Shown piece after piece: positions 16,811-25,534 of a stretch of 64,000 bases of DNA (positions are counted from its first letter, which is position 1; every line of letters begins with the position of its first letter). The position numbers and the translations under genes were made by a program. The stretch is taken from positions 1-64,000 of the forward strand of contig CAZMPJ010000007.1 in NCBI GenBank assembly GCA_964568455.1, given 5' to 3'. This DNA comes from CAZMPJ01 sp964568455. GTDB taxonomy: Bacteria; Margulisbacteria; WOR-1; O2-12-FULL-45-9. Under the pieces are notes generated by a model. The model was not told where the DNA came from and made no database searches. It worked only from the letters and a program-made list of their open reading frames with translations.

Positions 16811-17854
16811 ATGGCGAAAGATTCTGTTTGTGATGCTTGTGGGGCAAAATCAAAAAGTAAATGGTGGAAAAACAAACTATTTCTAATCTTTTGTCTTTAT
16901 GTATTGGTTTTTATTGGAGTAAGATATGTAAATTTTTTAAAACCATTACAAGAATCTCTATTTATGTATTTAGGAACCATTGCGGTGCCAATCTTGCTTG
17001 GTTTATTTATTGGTGGGGTTATTGATTGGCTTATTCCGGGTGAATATATTTCTGCTTTATTGGCGCCCAAAAGAAAGAGAACCATTATCTATTCAGTTAT
17101 AACTGGTTTTTTTATGTCAGCTTGTAGTCATGGGATTTTGGCTTTGGCAATACAGCTGCATAAAAAAGGAGCTTCTCCTCCAGCGGTAGTAGCTTTTCTT
17201 CTTTCTAGTCCTTGGGCTAATCTGCCTCTCACTATATTAATGTTTGGTTTCTTTGGTGTTAGGGCTTTGTTTATCATTATATCTGCGGTGATAATCGCCA
17301 TAATTACTGGTTATATTTATATGTTTTTAGAAAGCAGGAATTGGATAGAAAAAAACCCTAATACAATTAAATTAGATAGTGATTTTTCTGTAATAGATGA
17401 TGCCAAAGTGAGATTGAAAAAAGTAAAAATATCTTTTACTAATAGCTTAAATGCTATAAAAGCTATTTGGAGTGGAAGTGTATCATTAGCCAATATGGTT
17501 CTTTGGTGGATAATGTTTGGTGTGTTTTTAGCTAGTTTGGCTGCTGCATATTTGCCTGCAGATTTTATGCATCAATATATGGGGGCAACAATTTTAGGTT
17601 TATTGATTACGCTTTTAATTGCCACGGTTATTGAGATTTGTTCAGAGGGTAGCGCGCCTTTAGCTTTTGAAATTTATCGCCAGACAGGCGCGCTAGGAAA
17701 TTCTTTTACTTTTTTAATGGCTGGAGTGGTGACTGATTATACGGAAATAGGGCTTATCTGGCAAAACATTGGCTGGCGCACCGCAGTTTGGCTCCCGATT
17801 ATAACTGTTCCCCAAGTTATTATTTTGGCGATTTTAGCTAATATGTTTTTATAA
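16811..17854 (+). CDS. Permease of the DUF318/ArsP-like family
   Basis: The 347-residue protein has an N-terminal CDACG motif, then about eight membrane helices in two related halves. The segment SACSHGILALAIQLHKKGAS followed by FLLSSPWANLPLT is the DUF318-type signature helix-loop; the second half has EICSEGSAPLAFEIYRQTGA. Members export metal, metalloid or organoarsenical compounds, but the substrate here is unknown. The N-terminal Cys pair and Cys residues in the signature loops favour a thiol-reactive metal. The downstream Met-rich small protein fits the same theme. Confidence 0.7.
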   Translation: MAKDSVCDACGAKSKSKWWKNKLFLIFCLYVLVFIGVRYVNFLKPLQESLFMYLGTIAVPILLGLFIGGVIDWLIPGEYISALLAPKRKRTIIYSVITGFFMSACSHGILALAIQLHKKGASPPAVVAFLLSSPWANLPLTILMFGFFGVRALFIIISAVIIAIITGYIYMFLESRNWIEKNPNTIKLDSDFSVIDDAKVRLKKVKISFTNSLNAIKAIWSGSVSLANMVLWWIMFGVFLASLAAAYLPADFMHQYMGATILGLLITLLIATVIEICSEGSAPLAFEIYRQTGALGNSFTFLMAGVVTDYTEIGLIWQNIGWRTAVWLPIITVPQVIILAILANMFL

Positions 17855-17868
17855 GGAGGTGGAAAGAT

Positions 17869-18174
17869 ATGATGTATGGCGGAATGGGTTATGGAGTGGT
17901 TTTTGGATCACTGCTTGGTGTTTTGTTGCTGCTGGGCTTTGCTTATATTGTTGGGGCCCTTGCTAGTAAAGAAAGTGGCACAAATAAAACTGTTGGTCAG
18001 GTTATTGCTGCGGTAATTGCTATTATGGCAGTGATTATTCTTTTATACGGCACACTTTATGGTGGGGTGATGGGCAAGGGGGCCTGGTGCAAAAAAAGCA
18101 GATATAGTAAAAAGAAAATGATGATGATGAAGAAGGATATGATGCAAAAGCATATGGATAAGCTGGAAAAGTAG
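17869..18174 (+). CDS. Small membrane protein with Lys/Met-rich tail
   Basis: 101 residues, two transmembrane helices (about 10-30 and 44-65), Gly/Met-rich N-terminus (MMYGGMGYG), and a C-terminal tail with repeated Met and Lys (KKMMMMKKDMMQKHM). A strong AAGGAGGTGG ribosome site lies upstream. It follows the permease by 14 bp and is probably an accessory membrane or metal-binding subunit; this is inference. No family recognised. Confidence 0.6.
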   Translation: MMYGGMGYGVVFGSLLGVLLLLGFAYIVGALASKESGTNKTVGQVIAAVIAIMAVIILLYGTLYGGVMGKGAWCKKSRYSKKKMMMMKKDMMQKHMDKLEK

Positions 18175-18199
18175 TTAGACTTCACAGGTAAAAGTTGTT

Positions 18200-18225
18200 A
18201 AGCCCTATAATAAAAAATAGGGCTT
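18200..18225. repeat. 9-bp inverted repeat hairpin between operons
   Basis: AAGCCCTAT (18200-18208) and ATAGGGCTT (18217-18225) can form a hairpin with an 8-nt A-rich loop. No T run follows, so it is not a standard terminator. It touches the -35 box at 18224. Confidence 0.5.
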
Positions 18226-18252
18226 GACAAATATCTTAAATAGGTATAATAT
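18224..18252 (+). promoter_or_regulatory. Promoter of the Rrf2-hcp operon
   Basis: TTGACA at 18224-18229, 17-bp spacer, TAATAT at 18247-18252. An overlapping TATAAT sits at 18245-18250 with 15-bp spacing. Start ATG 18262 is so close that the RNA would have almost no leader, and no Shine-Dalgarno is present. Confidence 0.65.
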
Positions 18253-18263
18253 GTACATATTAT
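18246..18263. promoter_or_regulatory. 18-bp perfect palindrome over -10 and start codon (candidate Rrf2 operator)
   Basis: ATAATATGTACATATTAT is fully self-complementary. It covers the -10 box and the first two bases of the Rrf2 start codon, an ideal place for autorepression by the dimeric regulator it precedes. Confidence 0.6.
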
Positions 18264-18657
18264 GAAAATAACAAGAGCATCAGATTTTGCGATTCGTTTG
18301 TTGGTTCATTTAGCGTCGAAAGGTGGAGAGGGGACCAGTCAAGAACTTGCCAAAGAAATTAATGTTTCTTTTAATCATTTGGCAAAACTGGTTCCGATTT
18401 TAGCCAGGCACGGGTTTATTATTACCCAAAAAGGAAAAGGAGGCGGCATACGCTTAGCCAGGAATCCCAGGAAAATCGATTTGGCTGAAGTAATTGAGGC
18501 AATTGAGGGTCCGCTTGTAATTAGTGATTGTATCTTCCATAAAAGTTCTTGCCGATTTAGTAAGGAATGCAAAGCCAGGAAGTGTTTGAATAAGGTTCGC
18601 AAAGGAATGTTAAAGGTTTTGTCTAACACAACAGTTAAAGAGTTAGTAGCAAATTAA
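18262..18657 (+). CDS. Rrf2-family regulator with Cys cluster (NsrR/IscR-like)
   Basis: 131 residues. The winged helix is MKITRASDFAIRLLVHLA...QELAKEINVSFNHLAKLVPIL, with wing KGKGGGIRLARNP. A Cys-rich loop follows: CIFHKSSCRFSKECKARKC (about residues 91-113), suited to an Fe-S cluster. IscR and NsrR sense cluster demand or NO this way. Because it leads an operon ending in hybrid cluster protein, an NsrR-like nitrosative-stress role is likeliest; this is inferred from context. The message appears leaderless and is probably autoregulated through the palindrome over its start. Confidence 0.88.
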   Translation: MKITRASDFAIRLLVHLASKGGEGTSQELAKEINVSFNHLAKLVPILARHGFIITQKGKGGGIRLARNPRKIDLAEVIEAIEGPLVISDCIFHKSSCRFSKECKARKCLNKVRKGMLKVLSNTTVKELVAN

Positions 18658-18679
18658 AATAGAAAGGAGGTGGAAAAAT

Positions 18680-18979
18680 ATGAATCTTGAAGAACTCAAT
18701 GTTTTCTTAGAAGCAAACCCAGCCGTAGAGTGGACACAGGATGACGATGGTAATTTGTATTTTCGTCATGCTAATTTTGGTGCGGAAAATGAAAAGATAA
18801 AAGTAGAGCCCAAAGCATTAGAAAAGCTTACCGCAGAGAAGTTAGAAAAGGTTTTAATCGGTGGCAGAAATATTGACCATATTACTCGTGTTACTGGTTA
18901 CTTTTCCAGAGTTTCTGGATGGAACAAAGGTAAGCGTGGAGAGTTAAAAGATAGAGAGCGTGTAAAAGTACATGGTTAA
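18680..18979 (+). CDS. Small protein resembling the glycyl-radical tail of anaerobic ribonucleotide reductase
   Basis: 99 residues. The C-terminal part, THITRVTGYFSRVSGWNKGK followed by a charged tail, resembles the C-terminal glycyl-radical region of NrdD (RVxGY motif and NKGK stretch). The upstream zinc-binding Cys pairs and the whole catalytic barrel are absent. It may be a spare radical domain, like stand-alone YfiD/GrcA for pyruvate formate-lyase, or a distinct family. AAAGGAGGTGG precedes the ATG. It overlaps the ferredoxin by 8 bp inside the Rrf2-hcp operon. Confidence 0.5.
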   Translation: MNLEELNVFLEANPAVEWTQDDDGNLYFRHANFGAENEKIKVEPKALEKLTAEKLEKVLIGGRNIDHITRVTGYFSRVSGWNKGKRGELKDRERVKVHG

Positions 18980-19667
18980 ACGTAAGATTATAAAAATAGA
19001 CGAAGATAAGTGTGATGGGTGCGGACAATGTGTTTCTGCTTGTGCCGAGGGTGCTCTCCAAATAGTAAATGGGAAAGCAAAGTTGGTTAGCGATATCTAT
19101 TGTGACGGCCTAGGAGCTTGCATTGGAGAGTGCCCTCAAGACGCAATTAGTTTTGAGGAAAGAGAAGCAAAAGAATTTAGCGAAAAAGCAGTGAAAGAGA
19201 GGGAAAAGCAAATGTCTGGATGTCCGGGGGCAAAGGTTGTGGAATTTTCTAAGGAAGAAGGTAAGGCCGAAGAGGGAAAAAGATCCTCACAGCTTAGGCA
19301 GTGGCCAATTCAGCTGCATTTAGTTCCTCCTTCTGCTCCTTATTTCAAAGGGGCAGATGTGTTGCTAGCGGCAGATTGTGTGGCTTTTTCTTTGGGAGAT
19401 TTTCATAAAGATTATTTAAAAGGAAAAAGCTTAGCTATTGCTTGTCCAAAACTAGATAGCGATCAAGAGATTTACATAGAAAAAATTAAATCATTGATTG
19501 ATGACGCTAAAATTAATACTTTGACTGTGATGATTATGCAGGTCCCATGTTGTGGTGGCTTATTACAAATTGCAAAAACTGCGGCAACAAAAGCCTCAAG
19601 AAAAATTCCGATTAAGGTGATTGTAATTGGTTTGAATGGAGATGTTCTAAAAGAAGAATGGGTATAG
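18972..19667 (+). CDS. Two-[4Fe-4S] ferredoxin-domain protein, partner of Hcp
   Basis: The 231-residue protein has an N-terminal bacterial ferredoxin domain with CDGCGQCVSAC and CDGLGACIGECPQ motifs (residues 13-55). The C-terminal domain of about 140 residues has its own Cys in ADCVAF, ACPKLD and PCCGG. This type of protein commonly sits beside hydroxylamine reductase/hybrid cluster protein and is thought to supply its electrons. It lies 30 bp upstream of hcp. Confidence 0.85.
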   Translation: MVKRKIIKIDEDKCDGCGQCVSACAEGALQIVNGKAKLVSDIYCDGLGACIGECPQDAISFEEREAKEFSEKAVKEREKQMSGCPGAKVVEFSKEEGKAEEGKRSSQLRQWPIQLHLVPPSAPYFKGADVLLAADCVAFSLGDFHKDYLKGKSLAIACPKLDSDQEIYIEKIKSLIDDAKINTLTVMIMQVPCCGGLLQIAKTAATKASRKIPIKVIVIGLNGDVLKEEWV

Positions 19668-19697
19668 CTTATATAATAATGAAAGGAAAAAGATAAA

Positions 19698-21335
19698 ATG
19701 AGTATGTTTTGTGATCAATGTCAGGAAACGGTAAAGAATAAGGGTTGTACAGTAGCTGGAGTCTGTGGAAAAAATGAGGAAGTGGCTAATTTACAGGATT
19801 TAATCTTATACCTGCTTAAAGGAATTGGATATTTGGCCTACAACTTAAGGCAGCAGGGAGAGGTAGATGAAAAAACTGACCGCTTTATTTTAGAGGCACT
19901 TTTTATTACGATTACCAATGTCAATTTTGATTCAAAGAAAATGATTCAAATTGTAGAAAAAGCTTTGGCCATAAGAGACGAATTAAAAACTAAACTTAAA
20001 GCCAAAAACTTGCCTGAATCAGTATTGTGGCATCCTGATAATGGCAAAAAAAGTTATCTTAATAAAGCAGCTCAGGTTGGTTTCTTATCTATTGAAGACG
20101 CGGATTTGCGTTCTTTAGTGGCAATCTTAATTTATGGATTAAAAGGTTTGGTTGCTTATGCTGACCATGCTTTAATTCTGGGGAAAAAAGATCCAGTCAT
20201 ATTTGAGTTTATTGAAAAAACATTAGCTTATCTGGCTGGAAAAAATCTGGAAAGCGAACAATTATTAGCCTTGATTTTAGAAACAGGTCAAATGGGAGTT
20301 AAAACCATGGCTCTGCTTGATGGTGCTAATACTACAAAATATGGTAATCCAGAAATTACTGAAGTAAATACTGGAGTAGAGTCAAAGCCAGCGATTTTGG
20401 TCAGTGGCCATGATTTATTGGATTTAGAAGAAATATTGATTCAAAGCGAAGGAAAAGAAATCAATGTTTATACTCACGGGGAAATGTTGCCAGCCAACGC
20501 TTATCCAGAGTTAAAAAAATATAAGCATTTAAAAGGAAATTATGGTAGCTCCTGGTATAACCAGCAAAAAGAATTTGATGGATTTGGCGGCGCGATTGTT
20601 ATGACTACTAACTGTTTGCAAAAACCAAAAAATTCTTATGAAGACCGTATTTTTACTACTGGTTTAGTAGGTTGGCCTGGAATTAGTCATATTGCCAATC
20701 GACAAGCGGGTAAGTCGAAGAATTTTAGCTCGGTAATTGAAAAAGCTTTGTTGCTTGGTCCAATTGACGCAAAAGCAGGCAAAAAGATTGTCATTGGTTT
20801 TGCCCACGGAACATTACTAGGAGTAGCGGATAAGATTATTAGCGCGGTTAAAAGCGGTAAGATAAAAAGATTTTTTGTGATGGCCGGTTGTGACGGGCGC
20901 AGCAAAGAAAGAGAATATTTTACCCAATTAGCAGAAAAGCTTCCGGCAGACACGGTGATTTTAACTGCCGGCTGTGCCAAGTATCGCTATAACCTGTTGG
21001 ATTTAGGTCAAATTGACGGCATTCCCAGGGTAATTGATGCTGGCCAATGTAATGATTCTTATTCCTTAGTAGTTGTTGCTTTAAAGCTGGCTGAAATCTT
21101 TAAGGTTAAAGATGTAAATGATTTACCGATTTCATTTGATATTGCCTGGTATGAGCAAAAGGCAGTCTTGGTTTTATTAGCTTTGCTTTCTTTAGGCGTA
21201 AAGAATATTCGTTTAGGCCCAACTTTGCCGGCCTTTGTTTCCCCTTCAGTCTTAAATGTGTTGGTTGATAAATTTAATTTAAAGCCAACGCAAGAAGTAG
21301 AAAAGGATATAGAATTAATGCTTCAAGGAAAATGA
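19698..21335 (+). CDS. hcp: Hybrid cluster protein / hydroxylamine reductase
   Basis: The 545-residue protein has the N-terminal cluster ligands Cys5, Cys8, Cys17 and Cys23 (CX2CX8CX5C), the spacing of Hcp from strict anaerobes. The hybrid cluster region follows, with GHDLLDLEEIL, YTHGEMLPANAYPELK, TTNCLQKPKNSYEDRIFTT, TAGCAKYRYN and DAGQCNDSYS. Length is as expected. It reduces NO to N2O and hydroxylamine to ammonia, a defence against nitrosative stress. It ends the Rrf2-controlled operon, one base before the HD-domain gene. Confidence 0.95.
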   Translation: MSMFCDQCQETVKNKGCTVAGVCGKNEEVANLQDLILYLLKGIGYLAYNLRQQGEVDEKTDRFILEALFITITNVNFDSKKMIQIVEKALAIRDELKTKLKAKNLPESVLWHPDNGKKSYLNKAAQVGFLSIEDADLRSLVAILIYGLKGLVAYADHALILGKKDPVIFEFIEKTLAYLAGKNLESEQLLALILETGQMGVKTMALLDGANTTKYGNPEITEVNTGVESKPAILVSGHDLLDLEEILIQSEGKEINVYTHGEMLPANAYPELKKYKHLKGNYGSSWYNQQKEFDGFGGAIVMTTNCLQKPKNSYEDRIFTTGLVGWPGISHIANRQAGKSKNFSSVIEKALLLGPIDAKAGKKIVIGFAHGTLLGVADKIISAVKSGKIKRFFVMAGCDGRSKEREYFTQLAEKLPADTVILTAGCAKYRYNLLDLGQIDGIPRVIDAGQCNDSYSLVVVALKLAEIFKVKDVNDLPISFDIAWYEQKAVLVLLALLSLGVKNIRLGPTLPAFVSPSVLNVLVDKFNLKPTQEVEKDIELMLQGK

Positions 21336-21336
21336 G

Positions 21337-21726
21337 ATGAAAAATGAGTTGCTGCGGGAGATGGAAAAATATTTTGGCAAAGATACTAAGCGGATTAATC
21401 ATGCGCGTAAAGTATTGTCTTACGCAGAAGAAAAATTAGAGATAGATGGGGTTGACGAGCAAATTGTTATTGCCTCCGCGATCCTGCATGATATTGGCAT
21501 TCATGCGGCAGAAAGAAAATATAATTCAAATGCTGGACAATATCAGGAAGTAGAGGGGCCGCCGATTGCTAAAAGAATCTTAGAAAAGATCAATTTTCCT
21601 AAAGAGAAAATAAAGGAAGTTTTAGATATTATTGCTCACCATCATTCACCAGGGATTATAACAACCAAAAACTTTGATGTTTTGTTTGAAGCTGATTGTC
21701 GAGTTAATCGTGAAGAGTCTTCTTAA
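21337..21726 (+). CDS. HD-domain phosphohydrolase
   Basis: 129 residues. Metal-binding HD motifs are visible: NHARKVL (first His), AILHDIGIH (His-Asp) and IIAHHHSPG. Substrate unknown; nucleotides or cyclic nucleotides are typical for the superfamily. It follows hcp by one base and is likely cotranscribed. Its last 23 bp overlap the convergent bioA. Confidence 0.8.
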   Translation: MKNELLREMEKYFGKDTKRINHARKVLSYAEEKLEIDGVDEQIVIASAILHDIGIHAAERKYNSNAGQYQEVEGPPIAKRILEKINFPKEKIKEVLDIIAHHHSPGIITTKNFDVLFEADCRVNREESS

Positions 21727-22954
21727 TAGATTGATAGGTAATATTAAGCAATTTTATTAATTCATGGTTTTTAATGCTCAAAGGTGGCATTAAAACGATA
21801 ACATTGCCTAAAGGCCGCAGAATTGCTCCTCTTTTTCGAGCTTCCAGTATAACTTGATGTCCAATTCTTTGCTCCGGGGAAAATCCTGCCAGTTCAATTC
21901 CTACCATGAACCCGCATTGTTTAATTTCAGCAACTTGAGGAATATTTTTGAAAGATTTTAACTTTTCCATCAACAATTTAATCTTTGGTTGGAGTTTTTT
22001 AATAGTGTTTTCTTTTTTAAAGATTTCCAAATTAGCTAAAGCCGCAGCACAGCCGAGCGGATTGCCGGTATAAGTGTGCCCATGGAAAAAGGTTTTATTA
22101 TCTTCGGGCTTTCCAAGAAAAGCATTGAATATTTTCTTGGTAGTTAAAGTTGCAGCTATAGGCAAATATCCTCCGGTTATCCCTTTGGCCAGGCACATAA
22201 TATCGGGAGAAACATTTTCGTGTTCACAAGCAAACATTTTTCCTGTCCGACCAAAACCAGTGGCCACTTCATCGCAAATCAAAAGAATATTATATTTTGT
22301 GCAGAGTTTTTTAACGCCTTTTAAAAATCCTTTGGGTTGGAGGAGCATTCCAGCTGCACCTTGAACCAATGGTTCCACAATCATGGCCGCAATTTCTCGA
22401 TGATGTTTTCTCATTATTTTTTCAACGGCTTTTAAATCAATTGGAGCTTTAAATGAGTTAAACAAGAGCGGTCTATAGATTTTATGGAAAAGATCTATTC
22501 CTCCAACTGAAACTGAACCAACCGTGTCTCCATGGTAGGCGTTTTTCAGAGTCAAGAATTTGGTCTTTTTATTTTTACCAATAAGTTGTTGGTATTGAAA
22601 CGCAATTTTGAGTGCTATTTCAACCGCGGTTGATCCATCGTCAGAGTAAAAAACCTTATCTAGTCCTTTGGGCGTGATTTTAACCAGTTCTTTGGCTAGT
22701 TTAGCAGCAGGAACATTGCTCAAGCCCAGTAGAGTGGAGTGGGCGATTTTTTTGAGTTGTTTTTGGATAGCTTGGTTGATTTCTTTTTTGTTGTGGCCAT
22801 GAACCGTGACCCAAAGGGACGAGACCCCGTCAATATATTTATTTCCCTTGGTGTCATAAAGATAAATCCCATCTCCGCGCTCAATCGTGAGCTGCTCGTT
22901 TTTCAGCCAATCCTTCATTTGAGTAAAGGGATGCCAAATTATTTTTTTTGCCAT
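21704..22954 (-). CDS. bioA: Adenosylmethionine-8-amino-7-oxononanoate aminotransferase
   Basis: 416 residues, class III aminotransferase. The start IIWHPFTQMKDW is the diagnostic BioA N-terminus. FYSDDGSTAVEIALK, AYHGDTVGSVSVGG, ICDEVATGFGRTG and the PLP-lysine motif CLAKGITGGYLP follow. It converts KAPA to DAPA with SAM as amino donor. It is the last gene of the leftward bioBFDA operon and overlaps bioD by 16 bp. Confidence 0.95.
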   Translation of the reverse strand: MAKKIIWHPFTQMKDWLKNEQLTIERGDGIYLYDTKGNKYIDGVSSLWVTVHGHNKKEINQAIQKQLKKIAHSTLLGLSNVPAAKLAKELVKITPKGLDKVFYSDDGSTAVEIALKIAFQYQQLIGKNKKTKFLTLKNAYHGDTVGSVSVGGIDLFHKIYRPLLFNSFKAPIDLKAVEKIMRKHHREIAAMIVEPLVQGAAGMLLQPKGFLKGVKKLCTKYNILLICDEVATGFGRTGKMFACEHENVSPDIMCLAKGITGGYLPIAATLTTKKIFNAFLGKPEDNKTFFHGHTYTGNPLGCAAALANLEIFKKENTIKKLQPKIKLLMEKLKSFKNIPQVAEIKQCGFMVGIELAGFSPEQRIGHQVILEARKRGAILRPLGNVIVLMPPLSIKNHELIKLLNITYQSIKKTLHD

Positions 22955-23550
22955 TTTACTGTTCCAATTACTTTTATCTTAGTTAACTTTTCAATAATCT
23001 CTGGATTAGTTTTTTCAGATAGTTTTCCTTTAAATCCATTCATAACAATACCAATGATATCGATTTTTCGTTTTTTTAAGGCTTCGACAGTTAAAAGAGT
23101 GTGATTAAGGGTGCCTAAGCCTGCCCGAGCCACGATTAAGGTTGGAAGTTTCAAATCCTTAATCAGATCTACAACTAGATAGTTTTTAGTAATTGGCACC
23201 AGTGTTCCGCCCACGCCTTCAACTAAAACTAAATCATGTTTCTTTTCCAATTCCTTTAAAGCTGTTTTGATTTTATTTTTATTAAAACGGAACTTTTTCT
23301 TTTTATGAAGTTCATTGGCATAAGGGGCCAGGGGAAGTGGTAAGTTATAAGGGTTGATCAATTCAAGCGGATCTTTTAATTTTAGTTTCTTCTTTAAATA
23401 AACTGCATCATTATCTTTTTTAGGACCACAAGAGATTGGCTTGAGTATACCCACATCAATGCCTTGCTCAATCAGGTATTGAGCCAAAAGCAAAGTGATA
23501 AAGGTTTTGCCTACCTCGGTATCAGTTCCTGTAATGAAGATAGAAGACAT
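22939..23550 (-). CDS. bioD: Dethiobiotin synthetase
   Basis: 203 residues. The P-loop variant GTDTEVGKTF at the N-terminus and VEGVGGTLVPI are BioD signatures. It closes the ureido ring of DAPA with ATP and CO2. It overlaps bioF by 40 bp and bioA by 16 bp, so the set must be cotranscribed and may be translationally coupled. Confidence 0.95.
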   Translation of the reverse strand: MSSIFITGTDTEVGKTFITLLLAQYLIEQGIDVGILKPISCGPKKDNDAVYLKKKLKLKDPLELINPYNLPLPLAPYANELHKKKKFRFNKNKIKTALKELEKKHDLVLVEGVGGTLVPITKNYLVVDLIKDLKLPTLIVARAGLGTLNHTLLTVEALKKRKIDIIGIVMNGFKGKLSEKTNPEIIEKLTKIKVIGTVKWQKK

Positions 23551-24596
23551 TCAATCTCCTCCTTAGTATGGGCGGCGCTTACGGTTATGCGCAGACGACT
23601 TTTCCCCTCGGGAACTGTTGGCGGCCTAATTCCAGAAACGAAAATTCCTTTGGCAAATAATTTCTCTGAAATTTCCATGGTTTTCTTTGCATCACCGATT
23701 AAGATAGGAATAATAGGTGTTTTCGCATCACTTTTTATTAAGCGTGCGTTTGTTTTTAGTTGCTCAATTAAACCTGGGTTAGATTCAATTATTTCAAAAG
23801 CTGCAATGGAAGCGGCACAACAAGTGGGCGGAAGTGCAGTTGTATAAATAAAACTGCGGGATTTATTGACAAGAAAATCAATTAATTCTTTTTTCCCTGC
23901 TACAAAACCGCCTAAACTGCCAATTGCCTTAGACAGGGTACCCATGACAATATCAACTTGTCCTTCAATGCCAAAGTATTCTTCTGCGCCGCGGCCGGTT
24001 TTACCAATGGTTCCAGTTGCATGGGCTTCGTCAATCATGGTTATGGCATTATATTTTTTGGCTAAGGCAACGATTTGGGGTAGAGGAGCAATATCTCCGT
24101 CCATGCTAAAGACAGAATCGGTAATAATCAATTTCTTTTTAAATTTTTCTGATTGTTGAAGTATTTTTTCTAATGCTGCCATATCTTTATGCGGATAAAC
24201 CTTTAATTTTGCTTTTGAAAGACGGCAGCCGTCAATAATTGAAGCATGGTTTAAGCGATCAATAATAATTAAATCTTTTTCATTGGTTAGCGCGCTGATT
24301 ACTCCTAAATTAGCCATATAACCGGTTGGAAATACAATAGCTGCTTCCCGTTTTTTAAATTTAGCAATTTTATTTTCTAATTCTTCATGAATAGGAATGT
24401 TGCCGCTGACCAAACGTGAAGCGCCGGATCCTGTTTTTAGTCCTTTTGTGGCTTCTATTATTTTAGGATGGTTAGTTAAGCCTAGATAATCATTTGAACA
24501 GAAAATAAGATGTTTTTTAGGGTCTATGATTTTTAGTTGCCGGTAAAGACCGGATTTTTTAAGAGAGTCTAATTCTTGATTAATAAAGTCAAACAT
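23511..24596 (-). CDS. bioF: 8-amino-7-oxononanoate synthase
   Basis: 361-residue alpha-oxoamine synthase. Motifs are FCSNDYLGLTNHP, GSGASRLVSGN, MIDEAHATGTIGKTGRG and the PLP-lysine motif GTLSKAIGSLGG. It condenses pimeloyl-ACP/CoA with alanine. A few tens of residues shorter than some BioF at the N-terminus, but all catalytic blocks are present. It overlaps bioB by one base. Confidence 0.95.
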   Translation of the reverse strand: MFDFINQELDSLKKSGLYRQLKIIDPKKHLIFCSNDYLGLTNHPKIIEATKGLKTGSGASRLVSGNIPIHEELENKIAKFKKREAAIVFPTGYMANLGVISALTNEKDLIIIDRLNHASIIDGCRLSKAKLKVYPHKDMAALEKILQQSEKFKKKLIITDSVFSMDGDIAPLPQIVALAKKYNAITMIDEAHATGTIGKTGRGAEEYFGIEGQVDIVMGTLSKAIGSLGGFVAGKKELIDFLVNKSRSFIYTTALPPTCCAASIAAFEIIESNPGLIEQLKTNARLIKSDAKTPIIPILIGDAKKTMEISEKLFAKGIFVSGIRPPTVPEGKSRLRITVSAAHTKEEIECLLSSLQELIPR

Positions 24597-25534
24597 CAGC
24601 GATCAATTTCTAGCCCTAAATTCTGGATTATTTCCAGATCTTTTTCCGGGGCTTGGCCTTGGGTGGTTAAATAATCTCCCACCAAAGTTACGTTTGCTCC
24701 AGCCATAAACATTAAAGGCTGTAATGTTCCTAGCGCTTTTTCTCGTCCACCAAAAACACCGATGTCTGCTTGAGGTAGGATAAAGCGATAGGTGGCGACT
24801 AAGCGTAAAACTTCAAGTGGGGTCATGGGCTGGTAATTTTCTGCTGCAGGAGTGCCTTTAATTGGATTAAGGATATTAATGGGTACAGATTCAACTTCAA
24901 GCTCTCTTAAAGCAAATGCAAGTTCAACCCTTTGTTCTAAGCTTTCACCTAAGCCAAAAATCCCGCCTGAACAAACTTCCAATCCAGCTTGTTTGGCTAG
25001 TTTTATTGTTTGTAATCTTTCAGCGTAAGTATGGGTGGTGCAAACTTGATCAAAAAAACTTTCTGCGCATTCTAAATTATGGTGCAAACGTTTTAAACCG
25101 TTTTGTTTTAATCTTTTTATTTCTTCAAGCGAAAGGGTTCCCAGCGACACGCAGCGATTTAAACTGGTTTGTTGTTCTATTTCTTTGATGGCAGTGCTAA
25201 TAGTATCCATTTCTGCTTTGGTTTTAACTGTTTTACCTGAAGTTACAATGCTAAAGCAGGTTGCTTGCATGTTTTTTTCTGATGTTTTGGCTGCGTTTGA
25301 TATTTCTTTTGCAGCTAATAACGAGTGGGACTCAGCAGAAGTTTTATGATGGCCGGATTGCGCGCAAAAAGAGCAGTTTTCGCTGCAGCGGCCGGATTTA
25401 GCACTGACAATCGCGCAAAGTTTTACTTTATTGCCTTTATATTGTTGCCGGATTTTGTTAGCTTCTGCTAATAAAGCGAAGGTTTTTTCGTCGGGGGTGC
25501 TGATTAATTCCAATGCCTCTTTAGCTGAAATCAT
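24596..25534 (-). CDS. bioB: Biotin synthase
   Basis: 312-residue radical SAM enzyme. Cys50, Cys54 and Cys57 (CSENCSFC) bind the SAM cluster. SLGTLS, HHNLECAESFF, CSGGIFGLGES and NILNPIKGTP are BioB blocks, and the [2Fe-2S] ligand region is present. It inserts sulfur into dethiobiotin. First gene of the leftward operon. Its ATG is 6 bp from a TATAAT on the minus strand with no Shine-Dalgarno, and an inverted repeat covers this spot. Confidence 0.95.
   Translation of the reverse strand: MISAKEALELISTPDEKTFALLAEANKIRQQYKGNKVKLCAIVSAKSGRCSENCSFCAQSGHHKTSAESHSLLAAKEISNAAKTSEKNMQATCFSIVTSGKTVKTKAEMDTISTAIKEIEQQTSLNRCVSLGTLSLEEIKRLKQNGLKRLHHNLECAESFFDQVCTTHTYAERLQTIKLAKQAGLEVCSGGIFGLGESLEQRVELAFALRELEVESVPINILNPIKGTPAAENYQPMTPLEVLRLVATYRFILPQADIGVFGGREKALGTLQPLMFMAGANVTLVGDYLTTQGQAPEKDLEIIQNLGLEIDR

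Noticed and set aside
18200..18225. Rho-independent terminator after the permease operon
   Set aside because: The 9-bp stem is followed by GACAAATAT rather than a T tract.
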